Source of the DNA: Mucilaginibacter jinjuensis
GTDB lineage: Bacteria > Bacteroidota > Bacteroidia > Sphingobacteriales > Sphingobacteriaceae
Direction: 5' to 3'
DNA length: 64,000 nt
Assembly (NCBI RefSeq): GCF_028596025.1
Contig: NZ_CP117167.1
Coordinates: 496,001-560,000 of the forward strand
The first letter of the stretch is position 1. The number at the start of each line of letters is the position of its first letter. Made by a program: the position numbers and the translations under genes. Below are positions 8,788 to 18,453 of the stretch, piece by piece. The notes below the pieces were generated by a model. That model saw only the letters and a program-made list of their open reading frames with translations. It did not search any database and was not told the DNA's origin.

Positions 8788-9789
8788 ATGTTTAAAGTAA
8801 CAATAGACGGAATACCTGTTGAAGTAGAGCCGGGAACAACGATCCTGAATGCCGCAAGGCAGATTGGGGGCGATATTGTTCCGCCGGCAATGTGCTACTA
8901 TTCGAAACTGGAAGGCAGTGGCGGTAAATGCCGTACCTGCTTAGTGCAAGTAAGCAAAGGTTCAGAAAAAGACCCGCGCCCAATGCCTAAGCTGGTAGCA
9001 TCGTGCCGTACTACGGTAATGGATGGCATGGAAGTAAAAAACATTACTTCGCCAGAAGTTATTGAAGCACGTAAAGGTGTGGTAGAAATGTTGTTGATCA
9101 ATCACCCGCTGGATTGCCCTGTTTGTGACCAGGCTGGTGAGTGCCACCTGCAAGATTTAGGCTATGAGCACGGCGCTGCTAAAACCCGTTACGAGTTTGA
9201 CCGCCGTAAGTTTGAGCGTATTGATATTGGCGATAAAATTCAACTGCACATGACGCGTTGCATCCTGTGCTACCGTTGTGTTTTCACCGCCGATCAGATC
9301 ACGGACAAACGGGTACATGGTATCCTAAATCGTGGCGACCACGCAGAAATCTCAACTTATATCCAACAAGCGGTTGATAACGATTTCTCTGGTAACGTAA
9401 TTGACGTTTGCCCGGTAGGTGCGTTAACCGATAAAACTTTCCGCTTTAAAAACAGGGTGTGGTTTACCAAACCTGTTGAAGCACACCGCGATTGCGATCA
9501 CGAAAAATGTAATGGTAAGGTTACTTTATGGTACAAAGGCGAGGATGTGATCCGCGTTACTGCCCGTAAAGATGTATATGGCGAGGTTGAAGAATTTATC
9601 TGCAATACCTGCCGTTTCGATAAAAAGAAAACCAGCGACTGGGTTATTGAAGGCCCGCGCAAGGTTTCTAACCAATCGGTTATCAGCTCAAACCATTACG
9701 ATACATTAAAACCGCTACCTGTGGTTAAAACTAACCCGTTATTACAGGAAGCGAATAAAGAGCAATTTGAAAGGGAGACAAGACTATAA
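8788..9789 (+). CDS. nuoG: NADH-quinone oxidoreductase subunit G, short form
   Basis: A 333-residue iron-sulfur subunit. ATG 8788 gives MFKVTIDGIPVEV, a normal start; a TTG two codons earlier overlaps the upstream gene and is less likely. Visible ligands are Cys36, Cys48, Cys51 and Cys73 for a [2Fe-2S] cluster, His106-Cys110-Cys113-Cys119 (HPLDCPVCDQAGEC) for the His/Cys3 [4Fe-4S] cluster, and CILCYRC plus VCPVG for another [4Fe-4S] cluster. Four more cysteines follow (CDHEKC, CNTC). The large molybdopterin-type domain of 700-900-residue NuoG proteins is absent. Short NuoG is, to my knowledge, usual in Bacteroidota, so this is lineage-typical, not a local truncation. It overlaps nuoH by 1 base. 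Confidence 0.95.
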   Translation: MFKVTIDGIPVEVEPGTTILNAARQIGGDIVPPAMCYYSKLEGSGGKCRTCLVQVSKGSEKDPRPMPKLVASCRTTVMDGMEVKNITSPEVIEARKGVVEMLLINHPLDCPVCDQAGECHLQDLGYEHGAAKTRYEFDRRKFERIDIGDKIQLHMTRCILCYRCVFTADQITDKRVHGILNRGDHAEISTYIQQAVDNDFSGNVIDVCPVGALTDKTFRFKNRVWFTKPVEAHRDCDHEKCNGKVTLWYKGEDVIRVTARKDVYGEVEEFICNTCRFDKKKTSDWVIEGPRKVSNQSVISSNHYDTLKPLPVVKTNPLLQEANKEQFERETRL

Positions 9790-10817
9790 TGGAACTTTTT
9801 GATATTGGTATAAAATTTATACTCATCGTAGTTATCTTTTTGATCAGCCTGGTAGTGGCCATGTACTCTACTTATGCTGAACGTAAGTTAGCTGCCTTTT
9901 TTCAGGACAGGGTAGGCCCAGACAGAGCCGGCCCGGGTGGTATGTTCCAACCTTTGGCCGATGGTGTCAAAATGTTTATGAAGGAAGAAATTATCCCTAC
10001 CCGTGCAAGCAGTTTACTGTTCATCGTTGGCCCATCGTTGGCCATTATGACGGCTTGTATCGGTTCGGCTGTTATTCCATGGGGTCAGGCTATTACTATT
10101 GGGTCACACGTTATCCCGCTTCAGGTTACAGATATTAATGTAGGTATCCTGTACATATTTGGTGTAGTATCACTGGGTGTTTACGGTATCATGATTGGTG
10201 GCTGGGCATCTAACAATAAATACTCGTTGCTGGGAGCTATCCGCGCAGCATCACAAAACATCAGCTACGAAATTTCGATGGGCTTATCTATCATCGCCCT
10301 GCTGATGGTTACAGGTACTTTAAGCTTAAAAGAAATTACAGAACAACAGCACGGCTGGCATTGGAATATATTGAGACAACCACTTGGCTTTATCATTTTT
10401 ATTGTGTGTGCCTTTGCTGAAACCAACCGTAGCCCTTTCGATTTGCCTGAATGTGAAACCGAACTGGTGGGTGGTTATCATACTGAATATTCGTCAATGA
10501 AACTGGGTTTTTACCTGTTTGCAGAGTATATCAACATGTTTATCTCATCGGCAGTAATGGCAACCCTGTATTGGGGCGGTTATAACTATCCGGGTATGGA
10601 TTGGATGGCTGCACACGTTGGCCCAATTATCGCGCCTTTAATTGGCGTTGCGGTGATGTTTGCTAAGGTATTTGCGTTCATCTTCTTCTTTATGTGGGTT
10701 CGCTGGACTATCCCGCGTTTCCGCTATGATCAGTTGATGAACCTGGGCTGGAAAACATTGATTCCATTAGCCATTGTGAATATTGTATTAACCGGACTTT
10801 TTATTACTTTTTTATAA
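9789..10817 (+). CDS. nuoH: NADH-quinone oxidoreductase subunit H
   Basis: A 342-residue membrane subunit with about eight helices that forms the quinone channel entrance. The signatures are ERKLAAFFQDRVGPDRAGPG after the first helix and the loop ETNRSPFDLPECETELVGGY, both nearly invariant in NuoH/ND1. It begins on the last base of nuoG and is followed 17 bases later by nuoI. Length and hydropathy are normal. Confidence 0.98.
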   Translation: MELFDIGIKFILIVVIFLISLVVAMYSTYAERKLAAFFQDRVGPDRAGPGGMFQPLADGVKMFMKEEIIPTRASSLLFIVGPSLAIMTACIGSAVIPWGQAITIGSHVIPLQVTDINVGILYIFGVVSLGVYGIMIGGWASNNKYSLLGAIRAASQNISYEISMGLSIIALLMVTGTLSLKEITEQQHGWHWNILRQPLGFIIFIVCAFAETNRSPFDLPECETELVGGYHTEYSSMKLGFYLFAEYINMFISSAVMATLYWGGYNYPGMDWMAAHVGPIIAPLIGVAVMFAKVFAFIFFFMWVRWTIPRFRYDQLMNLGWKTLIPLAIVNIVLTGLFITFL

Positions 10818-10834
10818 TCAGGAACTAAGAATTA

Positions 10835-11347
10835 ATGGAACCACTAAGTAATAAGCGAAAAGTATTAGACTTTAAACCCCTCAATCTGATGGAAAGATCG
10901 TATCTGCCGGAGATTGTAAAGGGTTTGGGCATTACGATGAAGCACTTTGTAAAAGTTGCTTTTGCTAAGGGGGAAGTAACTGTTCGTTACCCGGAGCACA
11001 AACGTGAGTTTTCTGAAAACTTCCGCGGCCAGCACTCGCTTAAACGCGATGAGAATGGTAAAGAGCGTTGCACCGCCTGTGGTTTATGCGCTTTATCGTG
11101 CCCTGCAGAAGCCATCACCATGACTGCTGCCGAGCGTCAACCAGGTGAAGAAAACCTGTATCGCGAAGAAAAATACGCGGCAGTATACGAGATTAATATG
11201 CTGCGTTGCATTTTCTGCGGATTATGCGAAGAAGCTTGCCCTAAAGAGGCCATATATCTGGACGGTGATATTGTACCGACAGATTTTTTAAGAAAAGACT
11301 TTATATACGGCAAAGACAAATTAGTTGAGCCGCCACTAAATCAATAA
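10835..11347 (+). CDS. nuoI: NADH-quinone oxidoreductase subunit I
   Basis: A 170-residue ferredoxin-like subunit with two [4Fe-4S] clusters (N6a, N6b). The ligands are Cys79, 82, 85 with Cys89 (CTACGLCALSCP) and Cys125, 128, 131 with Cys135 (CIFCGLCEEACP). It passes electrons from NuoG towards NuoB. The C-terminus (YGKDKLVEPPLNQ) is short. It is followed by a 58-base gap containing an inverted repeat and a candidate promoter before nuoJ. Confidence 0.98.
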   Translation: MEPLSNKRKVLDFKPLNLMERSYLPEIVKGLGITMKHFVKVAFAKGEVTVRYPEHKREFSENFRGQHSLKRDENGKERCTACGLCALSCPAEAITMTAAERQPGEENLYREEKYAAVYEINMLRCIFCGLCEEACPKEAIYLDGDIVPTDFLRKDFIYGKDKLVEPPLNQ

Positions 11348-11355
11348 GAAGTTTT

Positions 11356-11392
11356 ATACCTTTGCCCATCCTTAAAAAATGAGCAAAGGTAT
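11356..11392 (+). promoter_or_regulatory. Inverted repeat overlapping a -7 element upstream of nuoJ
   Basis: ATACCTTTGC (11356-11365) and GCAAAGGTAT (11383-11392) are perfect 10-bp inverted repeats separated by 17 bases. The left arm contains TACCTTTG, which fits the Bacteroidota TAnnTTTG box, 41 bases before the nuoJ ATG. The arrangement fits an operator over an internal promoter, or an RNA hairpin. No good -33 TTG is at the right distance. Confidence 0.45.
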
Positions 11393-11405
11393 TTTGTAAT
11401 ACATC

Positions 11406-11906
11406 ATGAGTACATTTTACTTCATCGCATTTTTATCTATTTTCTTTTCACTGCTGGTAATTTTTGCAAAAAATCCGGTGCACAGTGTGTTGTATCTTAT
11501 ACTCACATTTTTCACCTTTACCATCCATTACATTTTATTAAACGCGCAATTTTTGGCCGTGGTAAACTTTATAGTTTACATGGGGGCAATTATGGTGCTT
11601 TTCTTATTCGTAATGATGTTGCTCAACTTAAACAAGGACACCGAGCCGGGCAAACATTATTTAGCCAAACTGGCTGGTGTAATTGCCGGCGGATGTTTGC
11701 TGATTACCCTGGTAGGCTCATTAAAAGCTTACAAGTTATCGGCACCTGTGGTTTTGAAAGATCCGGGCCTGGGCTTAGTGAAAAACTTAGGTAAAGTATT
11801 ATTCAGCGAATTTTTATTGCCTTTCGAAATATCATCTGTATTGCTGTTATCGGCAATGGTAGGTGCGGTATTACTGGCTAAGAAAGAACCAAAAGCAACA
11901 GCATAA
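11406..11906 (+). CDS. nuoJ: NADH-quinone oxidoreductase subunit J
   Basis: A 166-residue membrane subunit with five predicted helices (ND6 family). The segment KNPVHSVLYLILTFFTF in the second helix and IVYMGAIMVLFLFVMMLLN in the third match the family's conserved core, which changes shape during coupling of electron transfer to proton pumping. It overlaps nuoK by 1 base and may have its own promoter in the preceding gap. Confidence 0.96.
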   Translation: MSTFYFIAFLSIFFSLLVIFAKNPVHSVLYLILTFFTFTIHYILLNAQFLAVVNFIVYMGAIMVLFLFVMMLLNLNKDTEPGKHYLAKLAGVIAGGCLLITLVGSLKAYKLSAPVVLKDPGLGLVKNLGKVLFSEFLLPFEISSVLLLSAMVGAVLLAKKEPKATA

Positions 11907-12238
11907 TGGGAAACAGCATAACACAAACCATACAAACTGTACCGCTTAACCATTACATATTGTTAAGTGCCATCATTTTTTCGATCGGTGTAACCGGCGT
12001 ATTAATCCGTCGTAACGCTATCGTAGTTTTTATGTCGGTTGAGCTGATGCTTAACGCGGTTAACCTGTTACTTACGGCATTCTCTGTTTATAAGGGTGAT
12101 GCTTCGGGCCAGGTGTTCGTGTTTTTCGTTATGGCGCTGGCTGCAGCAGAAGTTGCAGTAGGTTTGGCTATCATCGTCATGATTTATCGTAACACACACT
12201 CAACAGATATTAATGTGTTGAGCAGGTTAAAATGGTAG
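11906..12238 (+). CDS. nuoK: NADH-quinone oxidoreductase subunit K
   Basis: A 110-residue, three-helix subunit (ND4L family). SVELMLNAVNLLLTAF in helix two carries the conserved membrane Glu of the proton path, and AAAEVAVGLAIIVMIYR in helix three carries the second Glu. Length is normal. It starts on the last base of nuoJ and is followed by a 100-base gap of repeated words before nuoL. Confidence 0.97.
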   Translation: MGNSITQTIQTVPLNHYILLSAIIFSIGVTGVLIRRNAIVVFMSVELMLNAVNLLLTAFSVYKGDASGQVFVFFVMALAAAEVAVGLAIIVMIYRNTHSTDINVLSRLKW

Positions 12239-12241
12239 ATT

Positions 12242-12274
12242 GATTTCGGAGGTCGGATGTTCGATTTCGGATTT
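12242..12274. repeat. CCGAAATC-type dispersed repeat, copy 1 (inverted orientation)
   Basis: GATTTCGGAGGTCGGATGTT and the following TCGATTTCGGATTT are the reverse complement of repeats at 50078-50111 and 51996-52028, differing at only a few positions. It lies between nuoK and nuoL. The next 60 bases hold short near-tandem words built on AACGTC and ACGTAAA (about 12300-12337). Confidence 0.75.
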
Positions 12275-12338
12275 ATTATAAAGTAATTAAAAGTTTAAAA
12301 ACGTCTAACGTCATACGTAAAACGTCCAACGTAAAACA

Positions 12339-14240
12339 ATGAATAATTATCTCTGGCTTATTCCTTTACTACCTCTCGCAGGGTTTATTATTAACGGACT
12401 TGGCCGAAATGCTTTACCTAAAAATTTAATCGGTGCTATTGGCAGCCTGGTTATCCTTGTTGCTTTCGGTTTAAGTGTTGAAGCCTTTTTGCAAGTGCAA
12501 TCAACCGGTCATCCAATCAACGTAAACATATTCACCTGGATTAAGGTTGGTAACTTCACCGTTCCATTTGCTTTTCTGGTAGATCAGCTTAGCGCTATTA
12601 TGCTGCTCATCATCACTGGCGTAGGCTTCTTGATCCATTTATACTCTATCGGCTATATGCATGATGATGCAGGCTTTGGTAAGTTTTTCTCTTACTTAAA
12701 CCTGTTCGTATTCTTCATGCTACTGCTGGTAATGGGTTCTAACTACATTGTCATGTTTATCGGTTGGGAAGGCGTGGGCTTATGCTCGTACCTGTTAATC
12801 GGTTTCTGGTTTACCAATGGCGATTATGCCGATGCTGCTAAAAAGGCATTCGTGATGAACCGTATTGGTGATTTAGGCTTCCTGATCGCCATCTTCATTA
12901 TGATACACTACTTTAACAGTGTAAACTACGCAGATATATTCCCGAAAGTACCGGGCTTACATGGCGATAAAGTGACTCATCTGTTAACGATGATTACCAT
13001 GTTGCTGTTCGTAGGTGCTACTGGTAAATCAGCACAGATTCCGTTGTTTACCTGGTTGCCTGATGCGATGGCTGGTCCAACACCAGTATCAGCATTGATC
13101 CACGCTGCTACCATGGTTACTGCAGGTATCTACATGATTGCCCGCTCACACGTAATGTTTGATCTGGCTCCGTTCACTAGCAATATTATTGCCATCATTG
13201 GTTTAGCAACAGCCGTATTTGCTGCGCTGATTGCTTTAACACAAACAGATATTAAAAAGGTACTGGCTTATTCAACCGTATCTCAACTGGGTTATATGTT
13301 CCTGGGTTTGGGCGTTGGTGCATACACCGGTTCATTCTTCCATGTTATTACACACGCATTCTTCAAGGCCCTGTTATTCCTGGGTGCTGGTTCTGTTATC
13401 CACGCAGTAAGCGGCGAGCAGGATATGCGTAAAATGGGTGGCCTTTATAAAAAACTGCCAATAACTTTCTGGACCATGTTATTGGGTACCATTGCAATTT
13501 CTGGTATCCCTCCATTCTCGGGTTTCTTCTCTAAAGATGAGATCCTGGCTCACACTTACCAGTATAGCCCGATTATGTATTTCATCGGTGTTATTACGGC
13601 GATGTTCACTTCGTTCTATATGTTCCGCATGTTGTTTCTTACTTTCTTCGGCAAGTTTAGAGGTACACATGAGCAGGAACATCATTTGCACGAGTCGCCT
13701 GCAACTATTACTATCCCATTAATCATCCTCGCTATCCTTTCTGTAGTGGGCGGTTTAATTAACGTTCCGGCTATATTAGGTGGGCACGAGTGGTTAGCAC
13801 ATTGGTTAACTCCACTATTCGGTACACCAAAAGAAGCTGCACACGAAGGTGGCATCCCAGAAATGGGCTTAATGCTGATCTCTGTAGCTGCTGCTGTGTT
13901 AGCATTAATCTACGCTTACATTAAATACATCAGCAAATCAGATCTTCCTGTTGCCGATACCGAAGAACGCCCATTATTGACTGCATTATCATACCACAAA
14001 TTTTATATCGACGAATTATACGATCTGATTATCCGCAAGCCACTTGATGCGCTTTCTAACTTCTTCTATAAGGTAGTTGATAAGATGGGTATCGATGGAT
14101 TAGTGAACGGCTTAGGAAGCGGTACTGTAGAAACAAGCAAAGGCTTACGTTTATTGCAAACTGGTAATGTTGGTTTCTACATATTTATGATGGTGATAGG
14201 TATTATTGCCGTATTGGTTTATAGTGTATTTAAATTTTAG
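12339..14240 (+). CDS. nuoL: NADH-quinone oxidoreductase subunit L
   Basis: A 633-residue antiporter-like subunit that forms the distal proton channel and carries the long lateral helix. The hallmark sequences are GWEGVGLCSYLLIGFW, the channel segment WLPDAMAGPTPVSALIHAAT, and TQTDIKKVLAYSTVSQLGYM with conserved Lys and Glu residues. The C-terminal 150 residues hold the amphipathic region and the last helix. It follows the repeat-bearing gap after nuoK. Confidence 0.98.
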   Translation: MNNYLWLIPLLPLAGFIINGLGRNALPKNLIGAIGSLVILVAFGLSVEAFLQVQSTGHPINVNIFTWIKVGNFTVPFAFLVDQLSAIMLLIITGVGFLIHLYSIGYMHDDAGFGKFFSYLNLFVFFMLLLVMGSNYIVMFIGWEGVGLCSYLLIGFWFTNGDYADAAKKAFVMNRIGDLGFLIAIFIMIHYFNSVNYADIFPKVPGLHGDKVTHLLTMITMLLFVGATGKSAQIPLFTWLPDAMAGPTPVSALIHAATMVTAGIYMIARSHVMFDLAPFTSNIIAIIGLATAVFAALIALTQTDIKKVLAYSTVSQLGYMFLGLGVGAYTGSFFHVITHAFFKALLFLGAGSVIHAVSGEQDMRKMGGLYKKLPITFWTMLLGTIAISGIPPFSGFFSKDEILAHTYQYSPIMYFIGVITAMFTSFYMFRMLFLTFFGKFRGTHEQEHHLHESPATITIPLIILAILSVVGGLINVPAILGGHEWLAHWLTPLFGTPKEAAHEGGIPEMGLMLISVAAAVLALIYAYIKYISKSDLPVADTEERPLLTALSYHKFYIDELYDLIIRKPLDALSNFFYKVVDKMGIDGLVNGLGSGTVETSKGLRLLQTGNVGFYIFMMVIGIIAVLVYSVFKF

Positions 14241-14264
14241 CCACAAGCGTTTACGTATTAGAAA

Positions 14265-15752
14265 ATGACGGTTTCTATATTACTTTTTCTACCACTAATA
14301 GCAGCTATTGCTGTGTTACTGTTCAAAAATGAAACAGCAAAACACGCGGCGCTATTCTTTTCTGTTGTTGAGCTTGCGGTTGCAGTGGTTTTCTTAACCA
14401 AGTTTGTACCCAACGCCACAACCCAATTTGCTGTAGATTATCCGTGGATACCTAAACTGGGTATTTACTTTACAGCAGGTATCGATGGTATCAGTATGAT
14501 TATGATATTGCTCAACGTATTGTTGGTGCCTATCATCATTCTGGCATCGTACAACCATAATTACAAAAATGCCAACGCATTTTACGCGCTCATTTTATTT
14601 ATGCAAGCTGCCATGTTGGTTGTGTTTACTGCGATAGATGGGTTCTTGTTCTATGTAAGCTGGGAAGCAGCATTGATACCAATCTACTTTATCTGCGCTA
14701 TCTGGGGCGGAGAGAACCGTGTTAAGGTTACTATCAAGTTCTTTATCTATACGTTTGCCGGTTCATTGTTTATGCTGTTGGCTATCATCTACCTGCATTT
14801 GCAAACACCATCTCGCACTTACGATCTGCACGATTTTTATAATCTTACCCTTACTGTTAAACAACAAAGCTGGGTGTTCTGGGCTTTCTTCCTTGCATTT
14901 GCTATCAAGATGCCGGTATTCCCTTTACATACCTGGCAACCCGATACTTATACCGAAGCACCAACAGCAGGTACCATGTTATTAGGTGGTATTATGTTGA
15001 AGATGGGTGTTTACGGCGCTATCCGCTGGATGATCCCGGTTGTGCCATTGGGCTTTGATAAATGGCAATATGTAGTAGTTGCACTTGCAGCTATTGGTAT
15101 TGTTTACGCATCGTTAATTGCCTTTAACCAAAAAGATGGTAAGCGTTTGGTTGCTTATTCATCCATCGCCCACGTTGGTTTAATTGCTGCAGGTATTTTT
15201 GCCTGGACAGTTACCGGCGTACAAGGTGCTTTATACCAATGTTTAAATCACGGTATTAACGTGGTGGGTATGTTCTTTGTGATGGACATCATCAGCCGCC
15301 GTTTGCAAACCCGCGAATTAGATCAAATGGGTGGCATTGCTAAGGTTGCTCCTAAATTTGCTATCGCATTCTTGATCATTGTATTAGGTACTGTTGCGTT
15401 ACCATTAACCAATGGTTTTATCGGCGAGTTTTTACTGCTGAACAGTTTATATGAGTATAACATTTTACTGTGCGCATTTGGTGGCTTAACCATCATATTT
15501 GGTGCGGTATATATGCTGCGTATGTATAAGAAAGTAATGCAGGGCGAAACCAACGCATTAACTATACTTTTTACAGATGTTACCGGTACCGAGAAAGTGG
15601 TATTATGTACTATCTGTGTTTTAATATTGTTCCTGGGTATTTATCCTAACTCGGTAATGCATTTATCAGATGCGGCCGTGCAAAACCTGGTACAATCTGT
15701 TAACGATAAAATTTTCCACGGCACAGCTATACCAAGCGGCAAGCAATATTAA
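14265..15752 (+). CDS. nuoM: NADH-quinone oxidoreductase subunit M
   Basis: A 495-residue antiporter-like proton-pumping subunit (ND4 family). YVSWEAALIPIYFICAIWGG contains the conserved membrane Glu, and FPLHTWQPDTYTEAPTAG with AYSSIAHVGLIAAGIF are family signatures. It is hydrophobic throughout, with about 14 helices. It begins 24 bases after nuoL and precedes nuoN by 50 bases. Confidence 0.98.
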   Translation: MTVSILLFLPLIAAIAVLLFKNETAKHAALFFSVVELAVAVVFLTKFVPNATTQFAVDYPWIPKLGIYFTAGIDGISMIMILLNVLLVPIIILASYNHNYKNANAFYALILFMQAAMLVVFTAIDGFLFYVSWEAALIPIYFICAIWGGENRVKVTIKFFIYTFAGSLFMLLAIIYLHLQTPSRTYDLHDFYNLTLTVKQQSWVFWAFFLAFAIKMPVFPLHTWQPDTYTEAPTAGTMLLGGIMLKMGVYGAIRWMIPVVPLGFDKWQYVVVALAAIGIVYASLIAFNQKDGKRLVAYSSIAHVGLIAAGIFAWTVTGVQGALYQCLNHGINVVGMFFVMDIISRRLQTRELDQMGGIAKVAPKFAIAFLIIVLGTVALPLTNGFIGEFLLLNSLYEYNILLCAFGGLTIIFGAVYMLRMYKKVMQGETNALTILFTDVTGTEKVVLCTICVLILFLGIYPNSVMHLSDAAVQNLVQSVNDKIFHGTAIPSGKQY

Positions 15753-15802
15753 GCTTAACTGGTAACTGTACGGACTTAATAATTTAGCGAAGAAATTTAA
15801 AA

Positions 15803-17185
15803 ATGAATACCTTAATACTAATATCTGTTCTACCTATAGTACTGTTGTATTTAGGCTTATACAAAGCCAAGAATGCGCTGCTACCGGTTACTGTTATTGG
15901 TTTGTTAGTAGCTGCCGGTTTAGCCATTAAAGAATGGAACAGCAATGCACAGCCTATTTTTCATGATATGATGCAGTTTGATCGTTTTGCGATCGCGTTT
16001 TCGGTAATCACTATCGTTTCAACTGTCCTGATCGTTTTATTGTCGAAAGGCTTCTTCGAAAGGATCAGTGAGCATGTGGCCGAGTATTATGCCATCATGC
16101 TGTTCTCATTGGCAGGTATTGTGGTTATGGTATCATACAGCAACCTGGTTATGCTGTTTATCGGCATCGAAATTATGTCGGTAAGCTTATATATCCTTGC
16201 AGGGATCCGTAAACGAGATATCGCATCTAATGAGGCTTCATTAAAATACTTCCTGATGGGGGCTTTCTCAACAGGTTTCTTATTATTCGGTATTACATTA
16301 TTATACGGGGCATCAGGCTCATTTAACCTGGCTGCCATTCGCGATTATACTTTAAACAACCCGCGTACCATCGATCCGATGTTTTACGTAGGTATCCTGA
16401 TGATCATCGTTGGCCTTTGCTTTAAGCTTGGTGCAGCACCTTTCCACTTCTGGACTCCGGATGTGTATGAAGGTTCTCCATCCCTGGTAACTGCCTTTAT
16501 GTCAACCGTTGTTAAAACGGCAGGTATTGCAGCTTTCTTACGTCTGTTCTCTGCCTGCTTTGCAAGTATTGCAGATTTCTGGATGCCGGTATTATTGGTG
16601 ATTACCATCCTTACTTTGTTTATCGGTAACATCACAGCACTGTACCAACATAGCTTTAAGCGGATGCTTGCCTACTCAAGTATCTCGCATGCGGGTTACC
16701 TGCTGTTTGCTATTGTGGCCTTGGGTTCGGCCTCTGCCAACTCTGTATTTATGTATGCTACAGCATATTCAATTGCATCTATCATCGCCTTTGGCGTATT
16801 AATATTGATTCAGCAGCAAGCTGGTAATGACGATTTCGAAAGCTTTAATGGTTTAGGTAAAAGTAACCCATTCCTGGCTGTTGTGTTAACCATTGCTATG
16901 CTTTCATTGGCGGGTATCCCCTTAACTGCGGGTTTTATAGGTAAGTTCTTTATGTTCTCCGGCGCATTATCGCGCTACCATATAGGTTTGGTTATTGTGG
17001 CTGTAATTAACGCCATTATCAGTATCTACTATTATTTTAAAGTTATCATTGCTATGTATTTCCGTAGTACAACAGAGCGTATTGCACTTACTGTACCGGC
17101 TTATTTCAGCTTTGTGTTAGGTCTTTCGGCCTTTGTAACTATTTTAATTGGTATTTATCCTGGTATAATTTCCGACCTCATATAA
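15803..17185 (+). CDS. nuoN: NADH-quinone oxidoreductase subunit N
   Basis: A 460-residue antiporter-like subunit (ND2 family) and the last gene of the complex I operon. The segments GIEIMSVSLYILAGIRKRD, APFHFWTPDVYEGSPSLVTA and RMLAYSSISHAGYLLFA include the conserved Glu and Lys residues of its proton channel. No strong terminator follows; the DedA gene starts 50 bases later on the same strand and may be reached by read-through. Confidence 0.97.
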   Translation: MNTLILISVLPIVLLYLGLYKAKNALLPVTVIGLLVAAGLAIKEWNSNAQPIFHDMMQFDRFAIAFSVITIVSTVLIVLLSKGFFERISEHVAEYYAIMLFSLAGIVVMVSYSNLVMLFIGIEIMSVSLYILAGIRKRDIASNEASLKYFLMGAFSTGFLLFGITLLYGASGSFNLAAIRDYTLNNPRTIDPMFYVGILMIIVGLCFKLGAAPFHFWTPDVYEGSPSLVTAFMSTVVKTAGIAAFLRLFSACFASIADFWMPVLLVITILTLFIGNITALYQHSFKRMLAYSSISHAGYLLFAIVALGSASANSVFMYATAYSIASIIAFGVLILIQQQAGNDDFESFNGLGKSNPFLAVVLTIAMLSLAGIPLTAGFIGKFFMFSGALSRYHIGLVIVAVINAIISIYYYFKVIIAMYFRSTTERIALTVPAYFSFVLGLSAFVTILIGIYPGIISDLI

Positions 17186-17235
17186 ATAGCTATACTTCGT
17201 TTGATATAATATTTGTAGTTTTACGAATATTGTGA

Positions 17236-17877
17236 ATGGAAAGCTTTTGGGATCACCTGCATAATATTACCGATGCTAAATCTATTATAAGCCAGGGGGG
17301 CTTTTACCTTCTGCTTGTGGTTGTATTTGCGGAGACGGGTTTATTCTTTGGTTTTTTCTTACCAGGGGATTACCTGCTGTTTATGGCTGGGCTGCTGTGC
17401 GCAACCGGGGCTTTTGACGTATCTGTTTACACGCTGGTATCATCGCTTATAGCAGCGGGCATTTTAGGCAACTATATGGGTTATTGGTTTGGTTACAGAA
17501 CCGGGCCATTACTTTTTAATAAAGATGATTCAATCTTTTTTAAAAAGCAGTATATTGTAATGGCCGAAAAATTCTATGAAAAATATGGAGGAATGGCACT
17601 AATATTGGGGAGGTTTTTCCCGATAATCAGAACTTTTGCTCCTATCTTTGCAGGAGTTGTTAAAGTTAAGTTCAGAAAGTTTACCTTATATAATATAATT
17701 GGCAGTATAGCTTGGGTAGTAACCCTCACATTAACAGGATATTTTTTAGGAAAAAGATATCCGCAACTAAAGGATTATCTTCAGTATATTATACTGGGAT
17801 TAATAACAGTTACAACAATCCCGCTGGTTATTGCCTTTTTCAGAAAAACATTATCTAAAAACGAAACACAAGTATAA
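17236..17877 (+). CDS. DedA family membrane protein
   Basis: A 213-residue integral membrane protein. The N-terminal part contains ETGLFFGFFLPGDYLLFMAG and the middle holds a GRFFPIIRTFAPIFAGV stretch, both hallmarks of the DedA/SNARE-associated family. Members act in lipid-carrier recycling (undecaprenyl phosphate or phospholipid flipping) and membrane homeostasis. It sits between nuoN and the pyrophosphatase gene. Which lipid it moves cannot be told from the sequence. Confidence 0.92.
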   Translation: MESFWDHLHNITDAKSIISQGGFYLLLVVVFAETGLFFGFFLPGDYLLFMAGLLCATGAFDVSVYTLVSSLIAAGILGNYMGYWFGYRTGPLLFNKDDSIFFKKQYIVMAEKFYEKYGGMALILGRFFPIIRTFAPIFAGVVKVKFRKFTLYNIIGSIAWVVTLTLTGYFLGKRYPQLKDYLQYIILGLITVTTIPLVIAFFRKTLSKNETQV

Positions 17878-17898
17878 AAATTCACTTTTACATTAATA

Positions 17899-18447
17899 AT
17901 GAGTACACAACATCCCTGGCACCAGGTATCAACAGGCGAAAACGTTCCTGAGGTAGTTAATGCAATTATTGAGATCCCTAAAGGATCAAAAGCAAAATAT
18001 GAGATAGATAAAGATTCAGGTTTGTTGAAACTTGACCGCGTTTTATTTTCTTCTGTAATGTACCCGGCCAACTATGGCTTTATCCCACAAACTTATTGCG
18101 ATGATAAAGATCCGTTGGATATCCTGGTATTATGTTCTGTTGACGTATTCCCAATGTCTATTATTGAGGCCAAAGTTATCGGTGTAATGCACATGGTTGA
18201 TAACGGCGAACAGGATGATAAAATCATTGCAGTTGCTAAAAACGACATGTCTGTTAACTATATTAACGATTTAAATGAGTTGCCGCCACACGCAATGAAA
18301 GAGATTGTGCGTTTCTTCCAGGATTATAAGAAATTGGAAGGTAAAAACGTTACCATTGAGCATCTGCTAGGCCGACGTTACGCTCATAAAGTAATTGCTG
18401 AAAGTTTGGAATTATATACTTCAACTTTCCCCGAGTACCAACAATAA
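17899..18447 (+). CDS. ppa: Inorganic pyrophosphatase (family I)
   Basis: A 182-residue soluble enzyme that hydrolyses pyrophosphate to two phosphates. The family I active site is visible: [37 protein letters not shown] (the metal-binding aspartates) and an [11 protein letters not shown] segment near the C-terminus. The length matches bacterial hexameric enzymes. It begins 21 bases after the DedA gene, in the same direction. Confidence 0.96.
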   Translation: MSTQHPWHQVSTGENVPEVVNAIIEIPKGSKAKYEIDKDSGLLKLDRVLFSSVMYPANYGFIPQTYCDDKDPLDILVLCSVDVFPMSIIEAKVIGVMHMVDNGEQDDKIIAVAKNDMSVNYINDLNELPPHAMKEIVRFFQDYKKLEGKNVTIEHLLGRRYAHKVIAESLELYTSTFPEYQQ

Positions 18448-18453
18448 CACTGA

